Assembly: GCA_017627255.1 (NCBI GenBank)
Contig: JAGAHD010000067.1
Coordinates: 1-55,453 of the forward strand
Reading direction: 5' to 3'
DNA: 55,453 bases
Source of the DNA: Bacteroidales bacterium
GTDB taxonomy: Bacteria > Bacteroidota > Bacteroidia > Bacteroidales > UBA932
Below are positions 34,830-43,439 of this stretch, in pieces. A program made the position numbers and the translations under genes. Below the pieces are notes generated by a model. That model was given only the letters and a program-made list of their open reading frames with translations, did no database searches and was not told the DNA's origin. Positions within the stretch are counted from its first letter, which is position 1. Each line of letters starts with the position of its first letter.

Positions 34830-36617
34830 TCAATGTATCCGGATTCCCTCCGGAAGGCGGATGACGACATCCGAAATCTCAAGCCCCTGCTTCTTGTTCA
34901 GGGCAATCTCATCCGCGGAGGCTACGGCCTCCAGTTCGAAGTGCAGTCCGTCGAACCCAATTCCCTCCGCCGATTCCGCCCGGATGACAACGGGGGTTGA
35001 AACCGGTTTCTCCGGAGAACCGGCAGCAATCTCGCAGTCAGTAGTCAGACGGAGGGAGGGGATAGGGGTTCCTTGCTCATCCATCGCATTCAGCTTCAAG
35101 GTAAACCCGAAGGGAATCGTATTGGTCACCCTCATGGAAATCTCCGCAGAAGTAACGGCTGCATCATAAGAGAAGTTGAGCGAGCGGATATCGAAAGGGA
35201 AAACCAGGCGGGACTGGGAAGAAAAGCGCAAGGGCGACTGCAACCGAAGTTCGAAAGAAGCACCATAGCCGGCATCCGCAGCAATGTCGATCCACTCATC
35301 CGGATCAGTCTCCACGCGGATGGAGGAAAGCCGTGCCGCATCCGGAAGAGGGGAGAGGAACGAGGAGATTCCTTCCAACGCCTTGTATTTCACCCCCTGA
35401 CGGGGGCCGGAACCCGTTTCGTTGAAGACATAGTCAGTATGGGATGAGCCGGCGCTATAATCCAGGCCGGATAATGTATATGCGTGGGTCAAGACCCCTT
35501 CTTTCGAGAGTTCCACTTTTCCGCCGAGCCGGATATCCATGGGTAAACGGGTATCCGATGAGAGAACGATTTCCGCACCTGAGAATACAAGCGATGATCC
35601 GGCATCTCCCAGAAAATCGGGCATCCCCTCGATCCGGACGTCAACCGTTTCCCCGAAATCGGGAAGAAGGCTTTCGGAATCCCACCGGATAACAGCCCGG
35701 GATACGCGGAGTTCTTCCGTGTTACAACGGCAGGAAACGGACAGGGACAGGGGAGTCGACTCTACGACGAACACCCTGTCGCCGACGGTACGGGTAGCTC
35801 CGGTGAAATCTTCTGCAATAAGGGAGAGAGATCCGTCCAGTTGGATCCTACCGGCAAGATACGCCGCGCCGACGCCAACAATTCCCTGATTATCAGGAAT
35901 TTCTGAAATAACACATGAGGAACAAGAAAGGGTAAGGTCAGCATCTTGGGCAACCGTTACATCCTCTTGCAAGGTCAAGAAACGGCCGCTCCCATCCAAG
36001 ACGAAGCGGGAATCTTCGATTCCTGAAACAGATATCCATGAAGGCAGGATGATCCGGGTTCCGGAAAGGATCCTGACGTTCCGGAACGGGAGTCCTTTCC
36101 ACGCAAACGAAAGGCTCAGCTTCCCCTTGGATTCCAGACGCTGCACAGCTGTGACGGAGGCCGGGACATCTTCCGAATAAAGTTCGAAGTTGAATTCACA
36201 GGAAAAGGGAAGATTCTTCAACATATCATCATCCAATGGAGTACCTTTTTCCAATAGATATGCATCTTTAGCCCAGCCGGGTGTAGAATCCGTTTCTGAC
36301 AAAGATTTGAACTTCCAGGAATCCCAGTCCGTCCGGAACGAATCGAATTCCCAGCTGAACAAAGACACGTCCAGAAAATAGTTCCCGGCATCATCGACAT
36401 TCATTACATCCAGATTCTCGGCAGGGTCCGTGTTCAACAGTTCTTCCAAGGAAAACTGTTGGAAAGAGCCGACCGGTATGGACAATCCCGGAAGGATTCT
36501 TCCGGAAGTATCTAATTGGGAGAAATCATAATCCGGATCCACCTTGCAGCCGGCGAAAACCAGCGCACCGGCCACGAGCAACGGCACCGTCCTGAGACAA
36601 GCATCCATATTCATCAT
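34830..36617 (-). CDS. Large lipoprotein of unknown function
   Basis: The protein has 595 residues. The lipoprotein signal has a clear lipobox, VFAGC, with Cys24 as lipidation site. The mature start KVDPDYDFSQLDTSGRI is a pattern often seen in Bacteroidales lipoproteins. The rest is beta-rich, with repeated Ser/Asp-rich strands (GSLSLIAEDFTG, GRFLTLQEDVTVAQ, LRLTTDCEIAAGS), compatible with stacked beta-sandwich domains. No enzymatic motif seen. Paired with the DUF5723-like barrel gene downstream. ATG 36617 and the next two ATGs are all possible starts. Confidence 0.7.
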   Translation of the reverse strand: MMNMDACLRTVPLLVAGALVFAGCKVDPDYDFSQLDTSGRILPGLSIPVGSFQQFSLEELLNTDPAENLDVMNVDDAGNYFLDVSLFSWEFDSFRTDWDSWKFKSLSETDSTPGWAKDAYLLEKGTPLDDDMLKNLPFSCEFNFELYSEDVPASVTAVQRLESKGKLSLSFAWKGLPFRNVRILSGTRIILPSWISVSGIEDSRFVLDGSGRFLTLQEDVTVAQDADLTLSCSSCVISEIPDNQGIVGVGAAYLAGRIQLDGSLSLIAEDFTGATRTVGDRVFVVESTPLSLSVSCRCNTEELRVSRAVIRWDSESLLPDFGETVDVRIEGMPDFLGDAGSSLVFSGAEIVLSSDTRLPMDIRLGGKVELSKEGVLTHAYTLSGLDYSAGSSHTDYVFNETGSGPRQGVKYKALEGISSFLSPLPDAARLSSIRVETDPDEWIDIAADAGYGASFELRLQSPLRFSSQSRLVFPFDIRSLNFSYDAAVTSAEISMRVTNTIPFGFTLKLNAMDEQGTPIPSLRLTTDCEIAAGSPEKPVSTPVVIRAESAEGIGFDGLHFELEAVASADEIALNKKQGLEISDVVIRLPEGIRIH

Positions 36618-36638
36618 TCATTGTACGGTAATTGTTTG

Positions 36639-36646
36639 CAAAGATA
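36639..36646 (-). promoter_or_regulatory. -7 element of the lipoprotein/DUF5723 gene pair
   Basis: Minus-strand TATCTTTG, a full consensus match, about 17 nt of leader before the ATG. A perfect palindrome lies at the -33 position (36657-36668). Confidence 0.55.
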
Positions 36647-36656
36647 CATTTTTTGA

Positions 36657-36668
36657 ATGGAATTCCAT
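36657..36668. repeat. 12-bp palindrome at the -33 region of the lipoprotein promoter
   Basis: ATGGAATTCCAT is perfectly symmetrical and covers the place where the -33 element should be, which no TTG occupies. It could be an operator or an activator site. Confidence 0.3.
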
Positions 36669-36797
36669 CTGGTCGGATCCTGTTTTCCCTTCAGGGTCCC
36701 CTGCCTGCTATTTTGTTACACAATTTATATTATGTTAAGTAACGGATGCAAATAACTCCCCTCACGGGACAAAAATGGAAAAACAATGGTTTTTTTG

Positions 36798-36805
36798 TAA
36801 ATTTG
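36798..36805 (+). promoter_or_regulatory. -7 element of rlmD
   Basis: TAAATTTG, a full consensus match, about 22-27 nt of leader before ATG 36832. It probably drives rlmD, the antiporter gene and the channel gene. Confidence 0.55.
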
Positions 36806-36831
36806 TAAAATTTTAGACACACGGAAAGATT

Positions 36832-38241
36832 ATGAGCAAGAAAAAAACGGACCTGACGCTCGAGCACGTCACCATTGAAGCGGTTGCAGCCGAAGGCAAG
36901 GCTCTTGCGCATGTCGACGGAATGGTTGTATTCGTTGATTTTGCCGTTCCGGGCGATATCGTAGACATCCATGTGTACCGGAAAAAGAAAAACTACATGG
37001 AAGGATTCATCACGCGGATGATCCAGCCTTCGCCGCACCGGCTCGACGCGTTCTGCGAGCATTTCGGGGTCTGCGGAGGCTGCCGCTGGCAACCCCTTCC
37101 GTATGAAATGCAACTGGAATCCAAACGGCAGCAGGTCTACGACCAGCTGGTCAGGATCGGTCATCTGCACGTTCCCGAAATCCGTCCCACCCTTCCTTCC
37201 GAACGGACCCGGTACTATCGGAACAAACTGGAATTCACGGCCTCGGACCGGCGGTGGATTCTCCGCGGCGAAAACGCGGAATCGATTCCGGAAAACGACC
37301 GGATGGGACTGGGTTTCCATGTCGGAAAGTTTTTCGACAAAGTCCTCGATATCAAACAATGCCATTTACAGCGCGATCCGTCGAACGCGATTCGGCTCTT
37401 TATCAAGAAGTTCTGCGTCGAAAACGGGTACGAATTCTTCAATATCAGGGAAAACAGGGGGTTTTTCAGAAATATTTTCATCCGCACGACGGAAGCCGGC
37501 GACGTCATGTTGATTGTGTGCTTCTTTCACGAGGATGCCCCGAAACGGGAATCCCTGCTGGACGCCGTCTCGGCGGCTTTCCCAGAAATCACCTCGCTGT
37601 ATTATGTCATCAATGAAAAATTGAACGATTCCATCGGTGACCAGTCCCCCATCCTTTACAAGGGAAACGATGCCATTTATGAAGAAATGGAAGGCCTGCA
37701 TTTTAAAATCGGGCCCAAGTCGTTCTACCAGACCAATACCCTCCAAGCCTGCCGCCTGTACGGTGTCGCCCGCGATTTTGCTGCCTTGACGGGAACTGAA
37801 ACGGTCTATGACCTGTATACCGGAACCGGGACAATCGCTCAGTTCATCTCCTCAAAAGCCAAGAAAGTCATTGGTATTGAATATGTTCCAGAAGCTATTG
37901 AGGATGCGCGGACCAATGCTTCCGCAAACGGGATCCGCAATTGTGAATTCTTTGCCGGAGACATGAAAGATGTTCTGGACGACGCCTTTGTCGAAGAACA
38001 TGGGCGACCGGATGTCGTCATCCTCGATCCCCCGCGTGCCGGCATCCATCCGGATGTGGCTCAAGTCATCCTTAAAGCTGCACCGAAGCGCATTGTCTAT
38101 GTGAGTTGTAATCCGGCATCCCAGGCGCGGGATTTGGCAATCCTTTGCCGGGACTACACCATCACGGCTGTCCAACCGGTCGACATGTTCCCCCACACCA
38201 TGCATGTCGAAAATGTTTGTGCCCTTGAAAGAAACTCCTGA
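36832..38241 (+). CDS. rlmD: 23S rRNA (uracil-C5)-methyltransferase, RlmD/RumA type
   Basis: SAM-dependent m5U methyltransferase with a [4Fe-4S] cluster. The protein has 469 residues. A TRAM domain (about 8-65) precedes cluster cysteines C75, C81 and C84 (CEHFGVCGGC); a further Cys in IKQCHLQ probably completes the set. The SAM fold follows, with VYDLYTGTGTIAQF, ILDPPRAGIHPDV and the catalytic-Cys motif VYVSCNPAS. Whether the target is rRNA or tRNA cannot be read from sequence, so the exact name is by family convention. First gene of a plus-strand run of three. Confidence 0.9.
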   Translation: MSKKKTDLTLEHVTIEAVAAEGKALAHVDGMVVFVDFAVPGDIVDIHVYRKKKNYMEGFITRMIQPSPHRLDAFCEHFGVCGGCRWQPLPYEMQLESKRQQVYDQLVRIGHLHVPEIRPTLPSERTRYYRNKLEFTASDRRWILRGENAESIPENDRMGLGFHVGKFFDKVLDIKQCHLQRDPSNAIRLFIKKFCVENGYEFFNIRENRGFFRNIFIRTTEAGDVMLIVCFFHEDAPKRESLLDAVSAAFPEITSLYYVINEKLNDSIGDQSPILYKGNDAIYEEMEGLHFKIGPKSFYQTNTLQACRLYGVARDFAALTGTETVYDLYTGTGTIAQFISSKAKKVIGIEYVPEAIEDARTNASANGIRNCEFFAGDMKDVLDDAFVEEHGRPDVVILDPPRAGIHPDVAQVILKAAPKRIVYVSCNPASQARDLAILCRDYTITAVQPVDMFPHTMHVENVCALERNS

Positions 38242-38246
38242 CTATC

Positions 38247-39203
38247 ATGATCTTGCATGTTGTTCTGCTCCTGGTGGGGCTCGCACTTATCGTATTCGGA
38301 GCCGATATCCTCGTCGAAGGAGCCTCCAGCGTAGCCCGGCGTTTCGGACTGAGTGAGTTTATCATCGGCCTGACTATCGTCGGCATGGGGACTTCCGCTC
38401 CGGAAATGGTCGTCAGTTTCATCGGCGCCGCACACGGCAATGCCGACATCGCTATCGGTAACGTCGTCGGGTCCAACATCATGAACACACTCCTGATCTT
38501 AGGTGTAACCGCGTTGATCCTTCCGATGGGCATTACCCGGGAAAACAGGAAACGGGACATCCCCGTCAATATTCTGACCACTGTCCTCCTGATCATCCTC
38601 GGCCTCGAACACACGTTATTCGGCTTCGGAACGGATGGGCTGAGCCGATGGGACGGAGGCATCCTCATTTTCTTCTTCCTGCTATATATGTGGCTGAGTT
38701 TCAAGGAAAACAAGGCAAACGAAGGAAATGACGCCCCGGTCCAGCAGCGCAATATCTGGCTGTCGCTGCTGATGATTGCCGGCGGACTGGCCGGCCTCAT
38801 TCTCGGTGGAAACTGGTTCGTCGATTCGGCCACTGCCATCGCCAAGGGTCTCGGAGTCAGCGACAAATTCATTGCCGTCACCATTCTTGCCGGCGGAACC
38901 TCCATGCCGGAACTCGCCACTTGCGTGGTTGCCGCTGCCAAGAAAAAAGGACAGCTTGCCCTCGGCAACATCATTGGCTCCAACGTTTTCAATATCCTGC
39001 TGATCCTGGGAGGATCCGCCCTGATCACTCCCCTCTCGTTCACCGGCATGAACTGGGTAGACCTGGGCACCCTGCTGGTAAGTGCCCTTGTCTTGTGGAC
39101 CTGCACATTTATCGGACGGCGCAATGAAATGGACCGCGTTGACGGTGTGTTGTTCCTGTTGATCTGGGCCGCCTACATGTCTTATCTGATGATCCACCTG
39201 TAA
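38247..39203 (+). CDS. Calcium/sodium antiporter (CaCA family)
   Basis: Inner-membrane cation exchanger. The protein has 318 residues with about ten hydrophobic segments. Both inverted alpha-repeats are present: GMGTSAPEMVVSF with GNVVGSNIMNTLLILG in the first half, and GGTSMPELATCVV with GNIIGSNVFNILLILG in the second. The acidic residues of GTSAPE and GTSMPE are the expected ion ligands. It starts 5 nt after rlmD and is followed 1 nt later by the MscS-type channel gene. Confidence 0.93.
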   Translation: MILHVVLLLVGLALIVFGADILVEGASSVARRFGLSEFIIGLTIVGMGTSAPEMVVSFIGAAHGNADIAIGNVVGSNIMNTLLILGVTALILPMGITRENRKRDIPVNILTTVLLIILGLEHTLFGFGTDGLSRWDGGILIFFFLLYMWLSFKENKANEGNDAPVQQRNIWLSLLMIAGGLAGLILGGNWFVDSATAIAKGLGVSDKFIAVTILAGGTSMPELATCVVAAAKKKGQLALGNIIGSNVFNILLILGGSALITPLSFTGMNWVDLGTLLVSALVLWTCTFIGRRNEMDRVDGVLFLLIWAAYMSYLMIHL

Positions 39204-39204
39204 C

Positions 39205-40149
39205 ATGAATCTCTTCCCCCTGCTTCAGACCCCGACCCCCGAAGCCGAACATATCGCAGAAAAGCTCTCACCGGATTCGTTGATGACGAAAGGTGCTGAA
39301 ATCGCTGAAATCCTGCGCAACACTCCTCCCAAAGAATTGGTGGTAGAACTGATCGAGCAGTTTATCCGGTTCGGAATCAAGGTTCTTATCGCTCTCATCA
39401 TCTATCTCGTTGGTGCCTGGCTGATCCGGAAACTGAAAAAGATCGTTGCCAGAACCTTCACCAAGCGGGGATCGGATGCTACGCTCATTTCCTTTATCGA
39501 GAGTTTGGTGTCCGCCATCATGTGGATTATCTTGATCATCATCATGGTCGGGACACTCGGAATCAACACAACCTCGCTGGCGGCACTGCTGGCTGCCGGC
39601 GGCATGGCCATCGGCATGGCGCTCAGCGGGACTGTACAGAACTTCGCCGGAGGCTTGATGTTATTGGCCTTCAAGCCTTTCAAGGCCGGAGATTACATTG
39701 AGGCCCAGGGATTCGCAGGAACCGTCAAGGAGATCAACATTATCAGCACCAAACTGCTGACCATCGACAACCGGGAAATCATCCTCCCCAATGGAGCGTT
39801 GTCCAACGGAACAATCAACAACGTTACGGCCAAGGATCTGAGGCGGATCGATATGAAAATCGGGGTCTCTTATGGCTCTGAAGCCCAAGCGGTCAAGGAA
39901 GAACTGCTCCGGATCATGGAAAGCAACGAAAAGATCCTGGATGGAAGCCTTCCTGGTTCCGCCGCTCCATTTGTCGCCCTGAATGCCCTGAAAGACAGCT
40001 CAGTCGAGTATCTGATCCGCGCCTGGGTCCAAACCGCAGACTATTGGGATGTCTATTTCTGGCTGAATGAGACAATCTATTCGGAGCTTCCTGCCCACGG
40101 AATTCCCTTCCCGTTCCCGCAGGTGGATGTCCATCTGAAACAGGACTGA
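39205..40149 (+). CDS. Small-conductance mechanosensitive channel (MscS family)
   Basis: Releases solutes on osmotic downshock. The protein has 314 residues. Three hydrophobic segments: about 53-75, about 103-125 and the pore helix TM3 with AALLAAGGMAIGMALSGTVQ, rich in Gly and Ala as in MscS. The beta domain begins with FKPFKAGDYIEA and contains REIILPNGALSNGTINN. The C-terminal vestibule domain ends the protein. Follows the antiporter with a 1-nt gap; both are ion or osmolyte functions. Confidence 0.93.
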   Translation: MNLFPLLQTPTPEAEHIAEKLSPDSLMTKGAEIAEILRNTPPKELVVELIEQFIRFGIKVLIALIIYLVGAWLIRKLKKIVARTFTKRGSDATLISFIESLVSAIMWIILIIIMVGTLGINTTSLAALLAAGGMAIGMALSGTVQNFAGGLMLLAFKPFKAGDYIEAQGFAGTVKEINIISTKLLTIDNREIILPNGALSNGTINNVTAKDLRRIDMKIGVSYGSEAQAVKEELLRIMESNEKILDGSLPGSAAPFVALNALKDSSVEYLIRAWVQTADYWDVYFWLNETIYSELPAHGIPFPFPQVDVHLKQD

Positions 40150-40151
40150 AA

Positions 40152-41306
40152 CTAGTTCTGCTCCGCTTCGAACTGCTCTTTCATCTGAACCGGATTTCCG
40201 TAAATACGGAGGAAGATATCCCTCAGGGCATCCCGGTCAAGCTGCGGTTCCGTATATGTCAGCTGATTCTCCATGTACGCCTTGAATGCTTCCAGGTCTT
40301 CCGGTCCATAATGGTCGGCATACTTTGTTGTTCCGTTCGCCAGATCGTACCCCATGTAATTGGTCTTCCATAACTTGTAACCGCAGATGACTCTGCGGTC
40401 GACGGCATGCCGGATCTTCTGGTAACGGTCATTCTTGTCACAGACGGAAGCTTCCCGGATCTCGTCCTCGTTCAGGGGATCCCCAAAATTCAGGTGAACG
40501 TTTCCTTTCGGTTGCTTGATTCCGACCATAATGCTCTGCAAGTCTTCATTCTCGGTCTTGACATATTTCTGTGTCCGGGAAATCAAGACTTCACGCGCCT
40601 TCAGAACATCACAAGGTTCATACTCATAGGAAATACTGAGCGGCACGATATTGAGTTCCATGAAATTGGAGACAAAATCCTTGGTCCCGCTCATGTCGAA
40701 CATTTTCAGCAGGCCCTGCTCCGTGATGTCAATTCCATCCTTGGTCCTCCCCTGCCGCTGGGCGATCCAGACAGACCCCGCACCGGATGTAATGGTTTCA
40801 CGGATATACTTTGACAAAAGTTGGGAGGAAAGATACAGTTCCCGTGCAGAAATACCGCGGATCACTTTGATCATCCGGTTAGAACGGATCAGGTATTCGA
40901 TCGTCCGACTCTTCAGAAGGTTATCCCCGACGGCAATCTGCGTCAGCGGCATCTTGTTCCAATAGAGGATAATCTGGGTGAACGCCGGATCCAGGATGAT
41001 GTCCCGGTGATTGGACATGGCCAGGTAACGTCCGTTGATCTGCTGCAACTTGGCCAATCCGTCATAAGAGAAATTATGGACGGACGTCTTCAGGACCCAC
41101 TCGATAGCATGGGACATCACCAGCGTTTGGAACTCGTCCACGCTGTGTATATTCCTCAGGATATCACGCAGATAAGTTTCCGGTTGATTGGAAAAGATAA
41201 ACTTGGATATCCATGGCACATTGGGATGGTTGGCAACCCGTGCAAGGGCAGCAGCAGCTTCCTCGTCGTTGTAAGGAGCAATATCTTCGAATTCAGTCAG
41301 ATCCAT
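40152..41306 (-). CDS. Glycerolipid acyltransferase-like protein (PlsC-related)
   Basis: The protein has 384 residues without a signal peptide. The catalytic region reads LAMSNHRDIILDPAF, a variant of the NHxxxxD acyltransferase motif in which the acidic residue sits two or six positions after His rather than five. A second block, GSVWIAQRQGRTKDG, corresponds to the glycerophosphate-binding/EGTR-like motif. An unusual N-terminal 100 residues precede it. Probably transfers an acyl chain to a glycerolipid or related acceptor at the inner membrane. It has its own -7 element 32 nt upstream and lies downstream of queA. Confidence 0.75.
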   Translation of the reverse strand: MDLTEFEDIAPYNDEEAAAALARVANHPNVPWISKFIFSNQPETYLRDILRNIHSVDEFQTLVMSHAIEWVLKTSVHNFSYDGLAKLQQINGRYLAMSNHRDIILDPAFTQIILYWNKMPLTQIAVGDNLLKSRTIEYLIRSNRMIKVIRGISARELYLSSQLLSKYIRETITSGAGSVWIAQRQGRTKDGIDITEQGLLKMFDMSGTKDFVSNFMELNIVPLSISYEYEPCDVLKAREVLISRTQKYVKTENEDLQSIMVGIKQPKGNVHLNFGDPLNEDEIREASVCDKNDRYQKIRHAVDRRVICGYKLWKTNYMGYDLANGTTKYADHYGPEDLEAFKAYMENQLTYTEPQLDRDALRDIFLRIYGNPVQMKEQFEAEQN

Positions 41307-41337
41307 AGTTACAGGTCAGTACAAGCCATTTCTTCTG

Positions 41338-41345
41338 CAAAGCTA
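41338..41345 (-). promoter_or_regulatory. -7 element of the acyltransferase gene
   Basis: Minus-strand TAGCTTTG matches TAnnTTTG. The inferred start is near 41333, about 27 nt before the ATG. Confidence 0.45.
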
Positions 41346-41369
41346 TACAAAAACGGAGAGATTAACAAA

Positions 41370-42581
41370 TCAATCCACCCGTTCCAGTAAAGAACTGTCC
41401 CCATAACTCAGGAACCGGAAATCATGCGAAAGGGCATAATCATAGATCGTTTTCCAATCCCCGCCGACAAAAGCGGAGACCAGCAGGATCAGCGTACTTT
41501 CCGGCTGGTGGAAATTGGTCACCATCAGATCGACAAGCCTGAATCGGAAACCGGGGACGATAATGATACGGGTGCCTACCTGAAGCTGGTCCATTCCCCG
41601 GGTTTCCAGGTAGGAGACCAAGGCAGTGAGCGCTTCCTCTACAGGATAGGGGTACTCCCGGGTATAGGGTTCCCACTGGGAGACATCCGAAGGTTCCCCC
41701 GTTTCCATGCAATGCACACCGACATAATATAAGGATTCCAAGGTACGGACAGATGTCGTACCCACGGCAATCAGCTTCCGGTGAGACTGCAGGAGATCCT
41801 TCAGGAAAGACAGGGAGACGACGAACGGCTCCCGGTGCATCGGATGCTCAGATACTCGGGAATTCTTGACCGGCAGGAAGGTCCCCGCTCCGACATGAAG
41901 GCATACGGTCTCCGTACGGATGCCACGATTCCGGATACCCTCCAGTACCGTTTCCGTGAAATGCAGACCGGCCGTAGGAGCGGCAACAGAGCCGCGAATT
42001 CGAGCATAAAGCGTCTGATACCTTTCTGAATCAATCGATTCCGACTCACGATTCAGGTAGGGAGGAATCGGAACGGTTCCACATCTTTCAAGGACACGAG
42101 AAAAGGATGACCCATCTTTCCAAGACAGTTCAACGTGACCGGTTTGTCCGTCACGCTCCAGCAGGCGGGCTTCCAGTCCCATGGCCGCTACAGTCTCATC
42201 TCCCTCCGGATTGTACAGGGTCAGGACATCGTCTTTCCATTTCTTCGCATTGCCGATGACACATTTCCAGACACAATGATCCGTAGAAGCAAAAGACAAG
42301 TTGTATTCTACGGGACTGACAGGCTCCAGACAGAAGATTTCGATATGCGCGCCGGTAGCCCGCTGAAAATGAAGGCGTGCAGGAACGACTTTCGTATCGT
42401 TGAACACCATCAAAGCGTTTTCCGGAAGCAAACCGGGAAGATCCCGGAAAACATACTCGCAGACTGTACCACTTTTGTAATGAAGCAATTTGGAGGAGTC
42501 GCGCTCCGGGAGCGGGTATTTGGCGATCCGTTCCTCTGGAAGCGGATAATGATAGTCTTCGATCCGAATATCAGGAATCAT
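41370..42581 (-). CDS. queA: S-adenosylmethionine:tRNA ribosyltransferase-isomerase
   Basis: Transfers the ribosyl group of SAM to preQ1 in tRNA to make epoxyqueuosine. The protein has 403 residues, somewhat longer than E. coli QueA because of insertions common in the phylum. Motifs: IAKYPLPERDSSKLL, MVFNDTKVVPARL, SVAAPTAGLHFT, LHVGAGTFLPVK, VGTTSVRTLES and MVTNFHQPESTLILLVSAF. No consensus promoter was found in front of it; the 480-bp region upstream holds the candidate origin. Confidence 0.96.
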   Translation of the reverse strand: MIPDIRIEDYHYPLPEERIAKYPLPERDSSKLLHYKSGTVCEYVFRDLPGLLPENALMVFNDTKVVPARLHFQRATGAHIEIFCLEPVSPVEYNLSFASTDHCVWKCVIGNAKKWKDDVLTLYNPEGDETVAAMGLEARLLERDGQTGHVELSWKDGSSFSRVLERCGTVPIPPYLNRESESIDSERYQTLYARIRGSVAAPTAGLHFTETVLEGIRNRGIRTETVCLHVGAGTFLPVKNSRVSEHPMHREPFVVSLSFLKDLLQSHRKLIAVGTTSVRTLESLYYVGVHCMETGEPSDVSQWEPYTREYPYPVEEALTALVSYLETRGMDQLQVGTRIIIVPGFRFRLVDLMVTNFHQPESTLILLVSAFVGGDWKTIYDYALSHDFRFLSYGDSSLLERVD

Positions 42582-42990
42582 GATATGACAACTCAGCTTT
42601 TAAAATTTGTGCGAAGTTACACAAATCTCATGGAATATCGAAATCTCACGGGGATCGATTCCGGGACACACCATACAGGCGAATCTTTGTTTACAAAAGT
42701 TAATTCCACAAACACACAAACAACCGTGTGCCTGACTTTTCCACACGACCCACATTTTTCCACATAAGCATTTTTTATAACACTTTTATGAACAAAATAC
42801 CACACTAATTATCAGCACTTTACATAAGGTTATATAAATGTTTGAAAGAAATTAAGAAATAAACAGCGACAACAACGCTCAATAATATCCGTAAAATATT
42901 GCTCGTTGACCAAACTAATGCATTTAAACTCAGGTATTTATATATGTTCATTGAAACTTAATTTAAAGTATATTTCCGAATATCACTCCC

Positions 42991-43022
42991 CTTTTACAGA
43001 AATGACAGCTCTTGTACAGAAA
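42991..43022. repeat. 20-bp-phased direct repeat over the HTH gene promoter (putative operator)
   Basis: CTTTTACAGAAA (42991-43002) and CTTGTACAGAAA (43011-43022) match at 11 of 12 positions and start 20 bp apart, two helical turns. The second copy contains the -33 TTG of the promoter of the HTH gene. Autoregulation by that HTH protein is inference. Confidence 0.45.
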
Positions 43023-43042
43023 GGATTAATTGTGTAAATTTG
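43012..43042 (+). promoter_or_regulatory. Promoter of the HTH regulator gene
   Basis: TTG (43012-43014), 20 nt, TAAATTTG (43035-43042), a full consensus match. The inferred start is near 43047, leaving a leader of about 15 nt. Confidence 0.65.
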
Positions 43043-43061
43043 TAAACAAAACATTTAAAAG

Positions 43062-43388
43062 ATGAACACTCGACTTTTGCGCTTTCTGGAAGCGGAAAAT
43101 ATTACCCAGAGCCAATTTGCCGACGCGCTTGGAATCACACGTGCCACGGTCTCCCACATCCTCTCCGGAAGGAACCGTCCGGGATTCGAGTTTCTGGAGA
43201 GTCTGGCGCTCCGCTATCCGGAACTGAACCTGGAGTGGCTCATTACGGGACGCGGACGCATGAACCGGGAAAAACAGCCGGAAAACGTCCCTCCCGTACC
43301 GACGGTATCCCTTTCCAACCCGCGAAAGGTCGCCAAGATAGTCGTGTTTTACGATGACAATTCTTTCGAAGAATTAACGGCACATTGA
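43062..43388 (+). CDS. Small XRE-family HTH transcriptional regulator
   Basis: The protein has 108 residues. Residues about 3-60 form a Cro/C1-type helix-turn-helix (ITQSQFADALGITRATVSHI followed by LSGRNRPGFEFLESL). The region LEWLITGRGRM ends the domain. After a Pro-rich linker there is a short conserved-looking tail, VVFYDDNSFEEL. Likely a dimeric DNA-binding regulator. A phased direct repeat covers its promoter. The downstream PyrD-like gene has its own promoter. Confidence 0.88.
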   Translation: MNTRLLRFLEAENITQSQFADALGITRATVSHILSGRNRPGFEFLESLALRYPELNLEWLITGRGRMNREKQPENVPPVPTVSLSNPRKVAKIVVFYDDNSFEELTAH

Positions 43389-43415
43389 AACTCTCGCCAA
43401 GAATCGCTATCTTTG
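43385..43415 (+). promoter_or_regulatory. Promoter of the PyrD-like gene and cinA
   Basis: TTG (43385-43387, within the end of the HTH gene), 20 nt, TATCTTTG (43408-43415). The inferred start is near 43420, 20 nt before ATG 43440. Confidence 0.65.
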
Positions 43416-43439
43416 CCCCCGTAAAACGACAGAAAGGAC

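Larger units (their letters stand above)
42582..43061. other. AT-rich 480-bp non-coding region, candidate replication origin (oriC)
   Basis: No gene recognised. Two copies of TTTTCCACA (42737-42745 and 42756-42764) match the DnaA-box consensus TTWTNCACA in the same orientation 19 bp apart. AATTCCACA (42702-42710) differs at two positions, and TGTGTAAAT (43031-43039) is a one-mismatch box on the other strand. The boxes are followed by about 200 bp of very AT-rich DNA that could serve as an unwinding element. queA leads away to the left and the HTH gene to the right, as is common at origins. dnaA is 34 kb away. A skew plot would decide. Confidence 0.4.
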
